Notes: generated from the letters alone by a model not told the origin. A DNA stretch of 64,000 nt from Homoserinimonas sp044769865 (GCF_044769865.1 NZ_JBIZWA010000001.1:1054001-1118000); one strand, 5' to 3'; positions 25,421 through 34,434 are shown, counted from the first letter of the stretch. A program made the numbers and translations.

Positions 25421-25475
25421 GATGTCTAACTTTCTTTACATCGGACAGCATGCGCCTCTTTGCGGCGCGTGTCAA
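25421..25475 (-). promoter_or_regulatory. Promoter and possible XRE operator
   Basis: On the minus strand TTGACA (25475-25470), 17 bases, then CATGCT gives a reasonable sigma70-type promoter inside the end of the GntR gene. Downstream, GATGT...ACATC at 25421-25442 is a dyad that the XRE protein could bind. Confidence 0.45.
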
Positions 25476-26137
25476 GAATTTTTTACATGGTCCTCTGCGA
25501 CCGTGGTCAGCACGTCGTGGGGGAACAGGTGGTCGCGGATGAGTCGCGCCGCCTCGTCACCGTCGCCAGCCGCGATCGCCGCCGCGAGTGCGAGGTGCTC
25601 CTGCTTGCTCTTCTCGCGCACGCCGTCATTCGTGCGCACCGCCGCGGCGAGATAGATGGAGGAGATCTGTCGCAGGTTCGTGAGGATGTTCACCAGGAGG
25701 GACGCCCGCGCACTCTCGATGACGGCCATGTGGAAGCGACGGTTGGCGTCGAGCCACTCGACCTCCGTCTCTGCGGCGACTGACTCCTCGGCGAGCGCTC
25801 TGATCGCTGCCACGTTCTCCGGCGACGCATGGGTCGCGGCGAGCTTCGCCGCGAGGGGCTCGAGCAGCAGCCGGATCTCGTTGACCTCCCGCGCCTCCTT
25901 GGGGTCGAGGTTGCGCACGCGGGCCACCCGCTGGGGGTCGACGACGACGAGGCCCTCTGTTGCGAGGTCTCGCATCGCCTCGCGCACGGGGGTGACGCTG
26001 ACCCGCAGTTGGGCGGCGAGTTCGGTCTGCTTGAGCGGGTGGCCGGGTCGGTAGACGCCGCTCAGGATGTCTTGGCGCAGTCGTTCTCGCACCCAGACGT
26101 GGGCGGTGCGGGGTGGGGCTGCGTCGAGCTGCGTCAT
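25472..26137 (-). CDS. GntR-family regulator with FCD domain
   Basis: A 221-residue FadR-type regulator. Winged helix at residues about 12-75 (VRERLRQDILSGVYRPGHPLKQTELAAQLRVSVTPVREAMRDLATEGLV) and an all-helical FCD ligand domain with the metal-ligand pattern NRRFHMAVIE and a later H. It is divergent from the NitT/TauT transport operon, with a dyad at 26243-26255 between them, and probably represses that operon until its substrate or a metabolite binds. Confidence 0.9.
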   Translation of the reverse strand: MTQLDAAPPRTAHVWVRERLRQDILSGVYRPGHPLKQTELAAQLRVSVTPVREAMRDLATEGLVVVDPQRVARVRNLDPKEAREVNEIRLLLEPLAAKLAATHASPENVAAIRALAEESVAAETEVEWLDANRRFHMAVIESARASLLVNILTNLRQISSIYLAAAVRTNDGVREKSKQEHLALAAAIAAGDGDEAARLIRDHLFPHDVLTTVAEDHVKNS

Positions 26138-26242
26138 CGTGCTCCCTCGCTCTTTCTCGAGCCGTTGTCTTCCGTCTAGGCCGAAACACTCTGTTCACGA
26201 AACGGCACCAGCGCCGGAAACATTCGCCCTGTTCTATGGGGT

Positions 26243-26255
26243 CTATAGATTATAG
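26243..26255. promoter_or_regulatory. FCD-GntR operator-like dyad
   Basis: CTATA-GAT-TATAG, a perfect palindrome in an unusually AT-rich spot, 22 bases before the ATPase start and just ahead of GGAGG. Its position over the promoter/ribosome region fits repression by the divergent regulator. Confidence 0.65.
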
Positions 26256-26276
26256 ATCCTTCATTGGAGGTCCCGC

Positions 26277-27122
26277 GTGACTATTGCACCCTCGCCAGCG
26301 CTTCCGCCCATGGATGCGATGAGTCCACCGTCCGCCCAGCTTGTCGTCGACGATGTCTCGCGCTACTTCCAGAGCCCGGACGGCTCGCTCGTGGAGGCAC
26401 TCGTGGGCGCCAACCTTCAGGTGCGCGAGGGCGAGTTCATCTCCCTGATCGGTCCGAGTGGTTGCGGCAAGTCGACGCTCTTCAACCTCATCGCCGGCCT
26501 TGACGAGCCCTCCTCCGGGAGCATCGTCGTGGACGGCGTGGAGCGCAACGGCCAGCAGGGGCTCGTCGGGTACATGCTGCAGAAAGACATGCTGCTCCCC
26601 TGGCGCACGGTGCTCGACAACGTCGTGCTCGGCCTCGAGATCGGCGGCGTCAAGAAGAAGGAGGCATACGCGATCGCGAAGCCCCTCCTCGAGACCTACG
26701 GCCTCGGCAGCTTCATGGACCGCTACCCCAGCCAGCTCTCCGGCGGCATGAAGCAGCGGGCGGCCCTCCTGCGCACGATCCTTTTTAACCGCGACATCAT
26801 CCTGCTCGACGAGCCCTTCGGTGCTCTTGACGCGCAGACCCGTGAGCACATGCAGGAGTGGCTGCTCGACCTCTGGGACGACTTCCAGAAGACGGTGCTG
26901 TTCGTGACGCACGACATCGACGAGGCGATCTACCTGTCCGACCGCGTCTTCGTGATGTCCGCCCGCCCCGGGCGCATCGTCGCGGAGATGCCCATCACGC
27001 TGCCGAGGCCCAGGCACAGCTCGATCTCCACGAGTCCCGAGTTCGTCGCGCTGAAGGCCGAGGCGCGCGAGTACCTGAACAGCGCGCACCGTGTCGGCGG
27101 CCGCATCGTCGTGGAGGACTGA
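26277..27122 (+). CDS. NitT/TauT-type ABC importer ATPase
   Basis: A 281-residue ATPase of the nitrate/taurine/sulfonate class. Walker A GPSGCGKST (residues about 59-67), Q-loop YMLQKDMLLPWRT, signature LSGGMKQR, Walker B ILLDEPFGALD, H-loop FVTHDIDEAIYLSDR, all canonical for SsuB/TauB-like proteins. It starts at GTG with GGAGG seven bases upstream. The permease follows after two bases, then a lipoprotein, so this is a complete importer. Confidence 0.92.
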   Translation: MTIAPSPALPPMDAMSPPSAQLVVDDVSRYFQSPDGSLVEALVGANLQVREGEFISLIGPSGCGKSTLFNLIAGLDEPSSGSIVVDGVERNGQQGLVGYMLQKDMLLPWRTVLDNVVLGLEIGGVKKKEAYAIAKPLLETYGLGSFMDRYPSQLSGGMKQRAALLRTILFNRDIILLDEPFGALDAQTREHMQEWLLDLWDDFQKTVLFVTHDIDEAIYLSDRVFVMSARPGRIVAEMPITLPRPRHSSISTSPEFVALKAEAREYLNSAHRVGGRIVVED

Positions 27123-27124
27123 AG

Positions 27125-28018
27125 ATGACTGAAACAGCGGTCCGGATGCCCAACGCGCCACAGCTGGCGCCCGGCACGGAGCAGGCCCTCAGCAGGCTCT
27201 CTGAGCTCCGCAAGGCGCCCGTCCTGGCGGCGCGACGGCGGCGCAGCACCAAGGAACCGGCCTCGTGGTGGGTGAACACCCTGCGCATCGGGGTCGTCGT
27301 GGCCGTCTTCGCCCTCTGGGAGATTGGTGCCAGGGCCGGCTGGATCGACACCTTCTTCTGGAGCCAGCCGAGCCGCATCTGGGACACCGCGCTCATCACG
27401 ATCCAGAACGGCGACCTCTTCGTCAACGCACGATTCACCTTCGGGTCGACGATCGCCGGCTTCCTCATCGGCGTCATCGGAGGTGTGAGCATCGGCCTCT
27501 CGTTCTGGTGGTCACGCACCTACGCCCTCGTCGCGGAGCCCATGGTGATCGCCTTCGAGGCCATGCCGAAGCTCGCGCTCGCCCCCATCATCGTGCTGGT
27601 CCTCGGCATCGGTATCTCCTCGAAGATCGCCATGGCGACGGCCATCGTGATCGTGATCCAGATCCTGAACACCTACACGGCAGTCCGTGCCGTCGACAAG
27701 GACCTGATCACCCTCCTGTACTCGCTCGGCGCATCCAAGTGGCAGGTCTTCCAGAAGGCCGTGTTCCCCTCCGTCATCCCGTGGGTCATCTCGAGCCTCC
27801 GCATCGCGATCGGCCTCGCGCTCACGGGTGCGGTCGTCGGCGAGTACATCGGTTCACGGGAAGGCCTCGGGCGCATGATCCAATACGCCGGCTCCACCTA
27901 CGACATCGCCCTCATCTGGGTTGGCGTGTTCACGCTCGCCCTCCTCTCCGCGCTCCTGTACGTCGTCGTCTCGCTGCTCGAGCGCTGGCTCATCAAGGGC
28001 GTCGTGCACAGCAACTGA
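27125..28018 (+). CDS. NitT/TauT-type ABC importer permease
   Basis: A 297-residue inner-membrane protein with six helices and the importer loop EYIGSREGLGRMIQYAGSTYD near the C-terminus; the ATPase-contact EAA-type region is SLGASKWQVFQKAVFPSVIPWVISSLRIAIG. The first 50 residues are a basic, disordered cytosolic tail. It works with the ATPase two bases upstream. Confidence 0.9.
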   Translation: MTETAVRMPNAPQLAPGTEQALSRLSELRKAPVLAARRRRSTKEPASWWVNTLRIGVVVAVFALWEIGARAGWIDTFFWSQPSRIWDTALITIQNGDLFVNARFTFGSTIAGFLIGVIGGVSIGLSFWWSRTYALVAEPMVIAFEAMPKLALAPIIVLVLGIGISSKIAMATAIVIVIQILNTYTAVRAVDKDLITLLYSLGASKWQVFQKAVFPSVIPWVISSLRIAIGLALTGAVVGEYIGSREGLGRMIQYAGSTYDIALIWVGVFTLALLSALLYVVVSLLERWLIKGVVHSN

Positions 28019-28113
28019 TGCACGCGCGGGCGTGAGCCCCGAAGCATCCGCTCGACTGTCCTGCCCCATCCCGCACCCAACACCCTGCATCCGCGTTCCA
28101 CGAAAGGAATCAC

Positions 28114-29145
28114 GTGACTCACAAGAAGTTCGCCCTCCCCAGCGTCGGCGCCGCCCTTGCCCTGACCGCCCTCGGCCTCACCGGCTGCACCGCCCCCGCG
28201 GGCGGGGCTCCCAGCGCGAACGGTGACGAACACGTCACCCTCACGATCGCGGAGCCGGTGCACGGCGTCGGGTACCTGCCGCTCTACGCCGCCATCGACA
28301 GCGGCGCGTTCGAAGACGTCGGCATCACCGTGGAGGTGACCACGCTCACGGGCGGTGGCCACGTCAACTCGGTGCTCTCCGGCGAGGTGTTCGGCTTCAT
28401 CGGCGGTGTCGAGTCCGGTGCCGTCGCGAACGTGAAGGGCGCCAGCCTCAAGGGCGTCGTCAACGTCGTCAACCGCGGCAACGTCTACTTCGTCGCCCCC
28501 GAGGGCGAGGAGCCCGCAGCGGGCGACGATCTCGGCGACTACTTCGCCGGCAAGACCATCGTCGGGGGTCGTCACGGCGGCACCCCCAACGCGATCCTTC
28601 GCCACATCCTGATTGAGAACGGCATCGACCCGGATGCCGACACGGTGCTCCAGGAGCTGGAGGACTCCTCCGCCATCCCGGCCGCGATGTCGGCGGGATC
28701 CGCTGAGATCGCCGTCGTCGCCGACCCGCAGCTGGGGATGGGCGTCTCGCAGGGACTGTGGTCGGAGCCCTTCCTCAACGTGCCGCAGGAACTCGGCCCC
28801 TACGCCTACTCGTCGATCGTCGTGCCCGAGAAGACCATCGATGAGAACCCTGAACTCGTGCAGCGCTTCGTCGACGCGCTCATGAAGGGCCAGGAGCTCA
28901 TCGAAGGCGACCCCGAGTACGCCTTCGAACTCGCCAAGACCGAGTTCCCCACGCTCGACCCCGAGGTGCTGCAGGCAACGCTCGACCGCACCTACGCCGA
29001 CCTGCTCTGGGACGGCAGCTGCCTCTCCACCGAGGCGATCGAGACGAACCTCAAGGTCGCGCGCGCCGGCAAGATCCTCGACGACTCCGACGTGCCGCAG
29101 TCCTACGACACCGTCGCCACCACGAAGTTCACCGGCGACTGCTGA
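28114..29145 (+). CDS. NitT/TauT-type substrate-binding lipoprotein
   Basis: A 343-residue periplasm-facing lipoprotein. The signal peptide ends at the lipobox LTGC (Cys near residue 25). The mature part starts with HVTLTIAEPVHGVGYLPLYAAIDSGAFEDVGI style segments (read in pieces: GYLPLYAAIDSGAFED, SGEVFGFIGGVESG), as in SsuA/THI5-like proteins that bind organic nitrogen or sulfur compounds. It starts at GTG after GAAAGGAA. The next gene, a cysteine hydrolase, follows after 23 bases. Confidence 0.9.
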   Translation: MTHKKFALPSVGAALALTALGLTGCTAPAGGAPSANGDEHVTLTIAEPVHGVGYLPLYAAIDSGAFEDVGITVEVTTLTGGGHVNSVLSGEVFGFIGGVESGAVANVKGASLKGVVNVVNRGNVYFVAPEGEEPAAGDDLGDYFAGKTIVGGRHGGTPNAILRHILIENGIDPDADTVLQELEDSSAIPAAMSAGSAEIAVVADPQLGMGVSQGLWSEPFLNVPQELGPYAYSSIVVPEKTIDENPELVQRFVDALMKGQELIEGDPEYAFELAKTEFPTLDPEVLQATLDRTYADLLWDGSCLSTEAIETNLKVARAGKILDDSDVPQSYDTVATTKFTGDC

Positions 29146-29168
29146 ACCCCAGAAGAGGAGAAACCGAC

Positions 29169-29816
29169 ATGACCAGCTACTCCGCAGAGCGATTCGCTCC
29201 CGCAACCACCGCCCTGATCGTCGTCGATGTGCAGAACGACTTCTGCCACCCTGAGGGAGTCTCCGCCCGCAAGGGGCACGACGTCTCAGCTGCCGTCGAA
29301 ATGGTTCCCCGTCTGCAGGCGCTCCTCGACGAGGCGCGGGCCGTCGGTATGCCGATCGTCTTCATCCAGACGACGCACGACCTCAGCGTCGACTCCGAGG
29401 TGTGGAACACGCGCATGGGAGACATGGATACGCCTGAGTACGACCCGAACTGCCGCACCGGCACGTGGGGTGCCGAGTTCTACGTCGTCGCGCCGGAGGA
29501 GGGGGAGCTCGTCGTCAACAAGCATCGCTACTCCGCATTCGCCGGCACCGACCTCGACATGGTGTTGCGCACGGCCGGGGTCAAGACGATCCTGCTGACG
29601 GGGGTCGCGACCAACGTCTGCGTCGAGTCCACGCTGCGCGACGGCCTCTTCCTCGACTACAACGTCGCCCTCGTGCCCGACTGCTGCGCCGCGTACTCGC
29701 CGGAGCTGCACCAGGGCACGATCAACAACGTGCGCGGGATGTTCGGGGCGGTGCTCGACTCGGGTGACCTGATCGAGATGTGGCCCCCCGTCGCGGCGGC
29801 CGCGCTCATCGCCTGA
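29169..29816 (+). CDS. Isochorismatase-like cysteine amidohydrolase (RutB-like)
   Basis: A 215-residue cysteine hydrolase with the catalytic triad D20 (ALIVVDVQNDF), K118 (VVNKHRYSAF) and C151 (GVATNVCVESTLRDG). The C-terminal active-site stretch closely follows ureidoacrylate amidohydrolase RutB. Enzymes of this group release ammonia or carbamate from amides and ureides. In a NitT/TauT import operon it is the likely first or second catabolic step; the exact amide is unknown. Confidence 0.88.
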   Translation: MTSYSAERFAPATTALIVVDVQNDFCHPEGVSARKGHDVSAAVEMVPRLQALLDEARAVGMPIVFIQTTHDLSVDSEVWNTRMGDMDTPEYDPNCRTGTWGAEFYVVAPEEGELVVNKHRYSAFAGTDLDMVLRTAGVKTILLTGVATNVCVESTLRDGLFLDYNVALVPDCCAAYSPELHQGTINNVRGMFGAVLDSGDLIEMWPPVAAAALIA

Positions 29817-29820
29817 TCAC

Positions 29821-31095
29821 GTGGCACGTCGTCACGGCGCCGGGGCCGCGGTCTTCGCGGCCCTCGGCGTCTTCTACTGGACCGCCCACTCGATGATGCG
29901 ACCGCTCGTCGGCACGTATGTGCTGAGTCTCGGTGGCACGGAGGTCGATGCGAGCATCGCGCTCGCATCCTTCTCCATCTTCCCCACCGTGCTGGCCGTG
30001 CTCATCGGCGGCTTCGTGGACAGCTGGGGCGGCAGGCCGCTGCTGATCGCGGGCGGCTCGCTCATGTTGACTGGCGGCGCCCTCATGGTCATCCCCGACC
30101 TGACCACCGTCGTCATCAGCCAGGTGCTCCTCGGCCTGGGAACGCTCTGCGTGTGGGTGAGCCTGCAGGCATCCATCACCAGCGCGACGGGGGGCCTCTC
30201 GCGCGACGATCGAGCCCGACGCATCGCGACCTTCACCGTGTTCGTGTCGTTCGGCCAGATGGTGGGCCCGGCGGTTGGCGGCGCGCTGCAGAGTCTCGGC
30301 GGCTATGTCGTCGCCTACTCCGCCTACGCAACGCTCTCCCTCGCGCTCCTCATCGTGGCCATCGCCGCGGCGCCCCGCTCGACCGTGCAACGCCAAGGCC
30401 GTGGCATCCCGATCATCAGGCCGTACGCCGAGGCCGCCGCCCTCCTGAAGAACCGCCCAGTCGTCATCGCCGTGTTGCTGAGCTTCACGGCCCTCATGCT
30501 GCACGACATCCGCTCGGCATGGCAGCCGCTCCTGCTGCACGGTGCCGGGCTGGAGCAGTGGCAGATCGGGCTTGTCATCAGCGCGAGCGCGCTCGCCGGA
30601 TTCGGGGCTCGCCCGTTCTTCGCCCCCTGGCTGCGGGTGCTCGGAGTGCCGCTCTTCGCAGGCCTCGTGGTGGTCATCGGAGCGACGACGGCCATGCTCG
30701 CCACCGTGGCACCGGGGAACATGACCTTCCTCATCGCAATCGGCGTCGTCAACGGGCTCGCCGTCGGGTTCGCCCAGCCGCTCTCGCTGACGCTGCTCTC
30801 CGACGAGGTGCCGCCGACGCAGCTGGGAATCGCGTCGGGCCTGCGTTCCGCTGGCAACCAGGCAGCGCTCCTCGCGAGCCCGGCAGCCTTCGGCGCGGTA
30901 GCGGCCCTCTCCAGCCTGAGCGTGGCCTTCCTCGTCGTCGGAGGCGCTGCCGCACTCGTCGGGGTCGTGAGCGCCGCCCTCCTCCACTTCCACCGCCCCG
31001 CGTCGCCGCCCGACGGCGCACTCGACCTTCCACCGTCCGGAGCCCTCGACGTGCTCGTCGAGGGGCAAGCATCCCTGCAGAAGGAGACACGATGA
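29821..31095 (+). CDS. MFS transporter
   Basis: A 424-residue carrier with 12 helices. The motif A region reads GGFVDSWGGRPLL between helices 2 and 3, and the central loop follows residue 190. The C-terminal tail (RPASPPDGALDLPPSGALD) is proline-rich and cytosolic. It starts at GTG four bases after the hydrolase stop and overlaps the next gene (ATGA). A second carrier beside an ABC importer may export a product. Confidence 0.85.
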   Translation: MARRHGAGAAVFAALGVFYWTAHSMMRPLVGTYVLSLGGTEVDASIALASFSIFPTVLAVLIGGFVDSWGGRPLLIAGGSLMLTGGALMVIPDLTTVVISQVLLGLGTLCVWVSLQASITSATGGLSRDDRARRIATFTVFVSFGQMVGPAVGGALQSLGGYVVAYSAYATLSLALLIVAIAAAPRSTVQRQGRGIPIIRPYAEAAALLKNRPVVIAVLLSFTALMLHDIRSAWQPLLLHGAGLEQWQIGLVISASALAGFGARPFFAPWLRVLGVPLFAGLVVVIGATTAMLATVAPGNMTFLIAIGVVNGLAVGFAQPLSLTLLSDEVPPTQLGIASGLRSAGNQAALLASPAAFGAVAALSSLSVAFLVVGGAAALVGVVSAALLHFHRPASPPDGALDLPPSGALDVLVEGQASLQKETR

Positions 31096-32792
31096 CCGTG
31101 GCCAAAGCGCGCATCGCGCACCTCAGCGGCCCGACCGCAACCATCCAGAACACGCCGCCCCTCGTGACCTCGAACAAGGCGCGCTCGCAGCGCGGACTTC
31201 CGCTGCTGACCGACGCGGCGGGGGAGCGGTTGCGTTTCGATGCGCTCCGATCCCAGCGGCTGGCCCTGCCGGCAACCGTGTATGTCGAACAGTTCTCGGC
31301 GCACCCCTTGGAGGCGGATGCCGCTGAGCTCTACGGCCCGCCGGATGGGTGGGTCGGTACCGACGGTGTCGTGCGCGATGAACCTTCGGCGGAGGGTGAC
31401 ACCCCCGTGTATGCGATCGAGCTCCGCCCCGAAGACGGCTTCTACCCGCTGCCCTATATGGCCGTGCAGGCAGACGGCAGCGCCTGGGAGGAGGAGATGG
31501 CGGTGCCGCTCGGTTCGGCATCCGCGGCGCGGCAGGGCTTCTTTCCAGACGGTTCGTGGAGCTTCGAGGAAATCGACCGCCTCGGCATCGAGGAGGGGGG
31601 CACCGCGAGCGCGATCTCGTCGCGCGCCACCGTCGACTTCTACCGGGTCGCTCCTCCGGCCGGCTACAGCAAGGGGCTTGCCGCAGCCAAGCGCACCGAT
31701 GTCGGCGAGGGTGACATCCCAGCGGAGATTCGTGGCCGACACTTCAACGCCTACAAGCCCGTGCACCTCTCCTCGGTGCCGGCACGTCCCGCGCTCGCCA
31801 AGATCACGAACGATGTGCAGGCGATCGCGTCATCCGGCGACTACGACGGCCTCATCTGGACCCAGGGGAGCCCACAGGTGGAAGAGACCGCGTACTGGAT
31901 GAGCCTGCTCATTGACACGACGCTCCCCATTTGTGGCAACTCGGCGCAGCGCCCGCAGGGCCTCATCAGCGCCGACGGGCCCAAGAACATCGTCGATTCG
32001 GTCTCCTTCATCGCGTCGGGTCGCTGGGCCGACGCTGATGGCCGCAATCGCTGCGGCGTGGTCGTGATCGAGGAGCAGCAGTACTTCGCGGCGCGGGAGG
32101 TCTACAAGTCCGACGCGCGGCCGGGCAACTACCGTGCCACTGGAGGCCACGGCGGCATCATCGGGCAGACAACCCACACCGGTGCCATCCACCTCACCTA
32201 CCTCCCCGCCTACAAGCACACCTATCTCTCAGAGATGCGCACCACAGTCCTGCCGAGCACGGTCAAGGCCGCAGCTCTGGTCGACGGCTCGCTGCGATTC
32301 GTCGAGGTGGAGGTCAAGGATGCCGAGGGTCGCATCACCGAGCACGCCATCCCCTCCGTCTCAATCGTCAAGGAGGGCGGCTACTTCGACGAGGAGTGGG
32401 ATGCCACGGCTGACGACCTTCCGGTACTGCAGGCGATCATCGAGCAGAAGCTGGCCCTCCGCCGACTCGGGGGTATCGTCACCGAGGGGCTCGTGCCCTA
32501 CGGACGGCTGCCATCCAAGGCATCCGCAGCACTCCTGGAACGAGCCGTCTTCAGCGGCATCCCCGTGGTCGGTGTCGGCCGCGGAGCCCCCGAGGGCTTT
32601 GCCGACCCAACTCCACTCGTGGTCGCCGGGTCGAACCTCACCGCGATCAAGGCGCGCCTGCTGCTCATGGCGGCACTCATGAAGCTCGGCTCCCTGCCCA
32701 TCGCGAAGGATCCGACAGCCCCGACCGCGGAGGAGCGCGCGGCGACGATCTCGGCGGTCAGGGCCTACCAGGAGCTCTTCGACACGCACTGA
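31092..32792 (+). CDS. Long asparaginase-like amidohydrolase
   Basis: A 566-residue protein with the asparaginase/glutaminase fold spread over its length. The N-terminal SGPTATIQNT (12-21) resembles the first catalytic Thr loop; the second motif is TQGSPQVEETAY (257-268), where asparaginases have TxGTDTxEETA; then NSAQRPQGLISADGPKN (283-299) and the C-terminal NLTAIKARLLLMAALM are conserved. About 200 extra residues separate the first two motifs, making it much longer than the usual 330. The Thr-Asp pair is changed to Ser-Pro, so substrate or chemistry is probably altered. It is the last gene of the operon. Confidence 0.75.
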   Translation: MTVAKARIAHLSGPTATIQNTPPLVTSNKARSQRGLPLLTDAAGERLRFDALRSQRLALPATVYVEQFSAHPLEADAAELYGPPDGWVGTDGVVRDEPSAEGDTPVYAIELRPEDGFYPLPYMAVQADGSAWEEEMAVPLGSASAARQGFFPDGSWSFEEIDRLGIEEGGTASAISSRATVDFYRVAPPAGYSKGLAAAKRTDVGEGDIPAEIRGRHFNAYKPVHLSSVPARPALAKITNDVQAIASSGDYDGLIWTQGSPQVEETAYWMSLLIDTTLPICGNSAQRPQGLISADGPKNIVDSVSFIASGRWADADGRNRCGVVVIEEQQYFAAREVYKSDARPGNYRATGGHGGIIGQTTHTGAIHLTYLPAYKHTYLSEMRTTVLPSTVKAAALVDGSLRFVEVEVKDAEGRITEHAIPSVSIVKEGGYFDEEWDATADDLPVLQAIIEQKLALRRLGGIVTEGLVPYGRLPSKASAALLERAVFSGIPVVGVGRGAPEGFADPTPLVVAGSNLTAIKARLLLMAALMKLGSLPIAKDPTAPTAEERAATISAVRAYQELFDTH

Positions 32793-32995
32793 CCCTCGCG
32801 CACCGCCCCTCGCCCGCACCGCTGCTCAGTGAAGTGGAGCAGGCGCCCTGCTGCTCGCCTTCAGCCTTCACGGCCGTGCGGCTCCGCCGCGCTGCAACCA
32901 CCCGCAAGGCGTAGTCGAAGCGTGACCGGGGCGGGCCATTGCGTGTCGGCCCCGGTCACGTATCGTGTGTACTTACGCGATCGAGGGAGGTCCAC
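32793..32995. other. Spacer with strong dyad ahead of tetR
   Basis: After the operon end there is a 12-bp perfect inverted repeat, CGTGACCGGGGC (32921-32932) and GCCCCGGTCACG (32949-32960). It could terminate the operon or act as an operator for the TetR gene that starts at 32996. Confidence 0.55.
32921..32960 (+). terminator. 12-bp inverted repeat, terminator or operator
   Basis: Perfect 12-bp arms with a 16-base loop. Its place, 130 bases after the asparaginase-like stop and 36 bases before the TetR start, allows either termination or TetR binding; the long loop favours neither clearly. Confidence 0.45.
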
Positions 32996-33607
32996 ATGGC
33001 CGAGGGCCTGCGGGAGCGCAAGGTGCGCCTCACTCGACGACGGATAGAGAAAGCTGCCGTCGACTTCGCCTACGAGGGCGGCATCAAGAGTGTCACGGTC
33101 GAGCAGATCTGCGACGCGGCGATGGTCTCGCGCAGCACCTTCTTCAACTACTTCTCCTCGCTCGACCAGGCCATCTTCGGGCCGCCCCTCGAATACGATC
33201 CAGCGCTCACCGAGCGACTGCTGACGACCCACAGCGACGACCTGGTGGTCGCGGCATCCCTCATCGTGACCGAATCAGTGCGGGGCCAGACGGATGACGC
33301 GGTCACACGTCGGCGCCTCGCCCTGTTCGCCCGCGAACCGGGCACGACATCGGCCGTGTCCTGGGCCGCCCACGACAGTCGCGAGCGTCTCGTCGCCGTC
33401 ATCGCCGCGTGGCTCGACTCCCACCGCGAACTGGCCCGCCTCCCCGATGACGACAGTGAGACGGAGGCGCGACTCATTGTGGCGATGTCGATCACGGTCG
33501 GCGACGAGGGAATCCGCGACCTGCAGGAGGTTGACGGCGAGCTCGTCATTGACCCGGCGCCGTACATCCGCGCGCGACGCCGCCTGGCTGCGGTGCTCGC
33601 CGACTGA
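32996..33607 (+). CDS. TetR-family regulator
   Basis: A 203-residue regulator with HTH at residues about 10-55 (VRLTRRRIEKAAVDFAYEGGIKSVTVEQICDAAMVSRSTFFNYFSSLDQAIFG). The start at 32996 follows AGGGAGG. Read in the same direction as the transport/hydrolase operon but separated by 200 bases, so its target may be itself or a gene elsewhere. Confidence 0.87.
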   Translation: MAEGLRERKVRLTRRRIEKAAVDFAYEGGIKSVTVEQICDAAMVSRSTFFNYFSSLDQAIFGPPLEYDPALTERLLTTHSDDLVVAASLIVTESVRGQTDDAVTRRRLALFAREPGTTSAVSWAAHDSRERLVAVIAAWLDSHRELARLPDDDSETEARLIVAMSITVGDEGIRDLQEVDGELVIDPAPYIRARRRLAAVLAD

Positions 33608-33641
33608 ACGCGCGGTCGATGCTCTGCGGAGGCCCTGACTG

Positions 33642-33712
33642 AGCGGATGACGGGAATCGAACCCGCGCTATCAGCTTGGGAAGCTGAAGTTCTACCATTG
33701 AACTACATCCGC
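33642..33712 (-). tRNA. tRNA-Gly (anticodon CCC)
   Basis: On the minus strand the acceptor GCGGATG pairs with CATCCGC, the D-arm holds GTAGTTCAATGGTAGA, the anticodon arm is TCAGC-TTCCCAA-GCTGA with anticodon CCC, and the T-arm is GCGGGTTCGATTCCCGT. The length is 71 without CCA, which is not encoded. It reads GGG codons. Confidence 0.95.
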
Positions 33713-33759
33713 ATTTCCGGCGAACCGGACGCTCCCATACTAGCGAGTACCCTCGGATC

Positions 33760-34290
33760 GTGAACGACCTGCTCTTCAGAACTGCGATGGACGCTGACAT
33801 TCCCGCGATCGTGGAGCTCGTGACCTCCGCCTATCGCGGCGATGCGAGTCGCCAGGGCTGGACCACCGAGGCCGACCTGCTCGAGGGGCAGCGCATCGAC
33901 CCCGAGGTGCTCGCGGAGGACATCGCGCGGCCCGACAGCGTCGTGCTCTTGGCGGAACGGGACGGCACCCTCGTCGGCTGTGCCCACATCACGCGCGCGG
34001 GCGAGCGGGCGGCCTACTTCGGCATGTTTGCCGTGCGGCCAGACGGCCAGGGCGGGGGTCTTGGCAAGCGGATCCTCGCCGAGGCCGAGCGTCGAGCAAC
34101 GGAACTGTGGGGCGCCACGGCCATGGAGATGACGGTGATCGAGCAGCGTCCCGACCTCATCGCCTTCTACGAGCGACGCGGCTACGGCCGCACGGGGGAG
34201 TTCCGCGAGTTCCCCTACGGCGACGAGCGTTTCGGCATCCCGCTCCGCGACGACCTGCGGATGCTCGTGCTCGCCAAACCCCTGCGGTAG
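33760..34290 (+). CDS. GNAT-family N-acetyltransferase
   Basis: A 176-residue acetyltransferase starting at GTG. The acetyl-CoA motif A reads MFAVRPDGQGGGLGKRILAEAERRA (about residues 88-112, Q/G-x-G-x-G/A pattern), followed by MEMTVIEQRPDLIAFYERRGYGRTGE as motif B. It transfers an acetyl group from acetyl-CoA to an unknown amine. It stands alone beside the tRNA gene. Confidence 0.88.
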   Translation: MNDLLFRTAMDADIPAIVELVTSAYRGDASRQGWTTEADLLEGQRIDPEVLAEDIARPDSVVLLAERDGTLVGCAHITRAGERAAYFGMFAVRPDGQGGGLGKRILAEAERRATELWGATAMEMTVIEQRPDLIAFYERRGYGRTGEFREFPYGDERFGIPLRDDLRMLVLAKPLR

Positions 34291-34314
34291 CGCCCCGGGC
34301 GCCCCGCCCGACGA

Positions 34315-34376
34315 ATGACTGCCTTTCGGACAGATGACTGCGCCGCGGCACGGTCATCTGTCCGAAAGTCGGTCAT
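34315..34376. repeat. Inverted repeat family B, copy 2
   Basis: A 62-bp element, arms ATGACTGCCTTTCGGACAGA and its near complement (two mismatches), centre GCCGCGGCAC. It begins 25 bases after the GNAT stop and ends 58 bases before dcd. Confidence 0.88.
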
Positions 34377-34434
34377 CTGCGGCCGAGAGGACCGCGCGAC
34401 CGCGCCCGAGCATCCGTCCAGTAGTCTCGGTTCC

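Noticed and set aside
33642..33712. tRNA-Gly as an integration site
   Set aside because: No integrase gene or direct repeat of the tRNA 3' end was found in the flanks.
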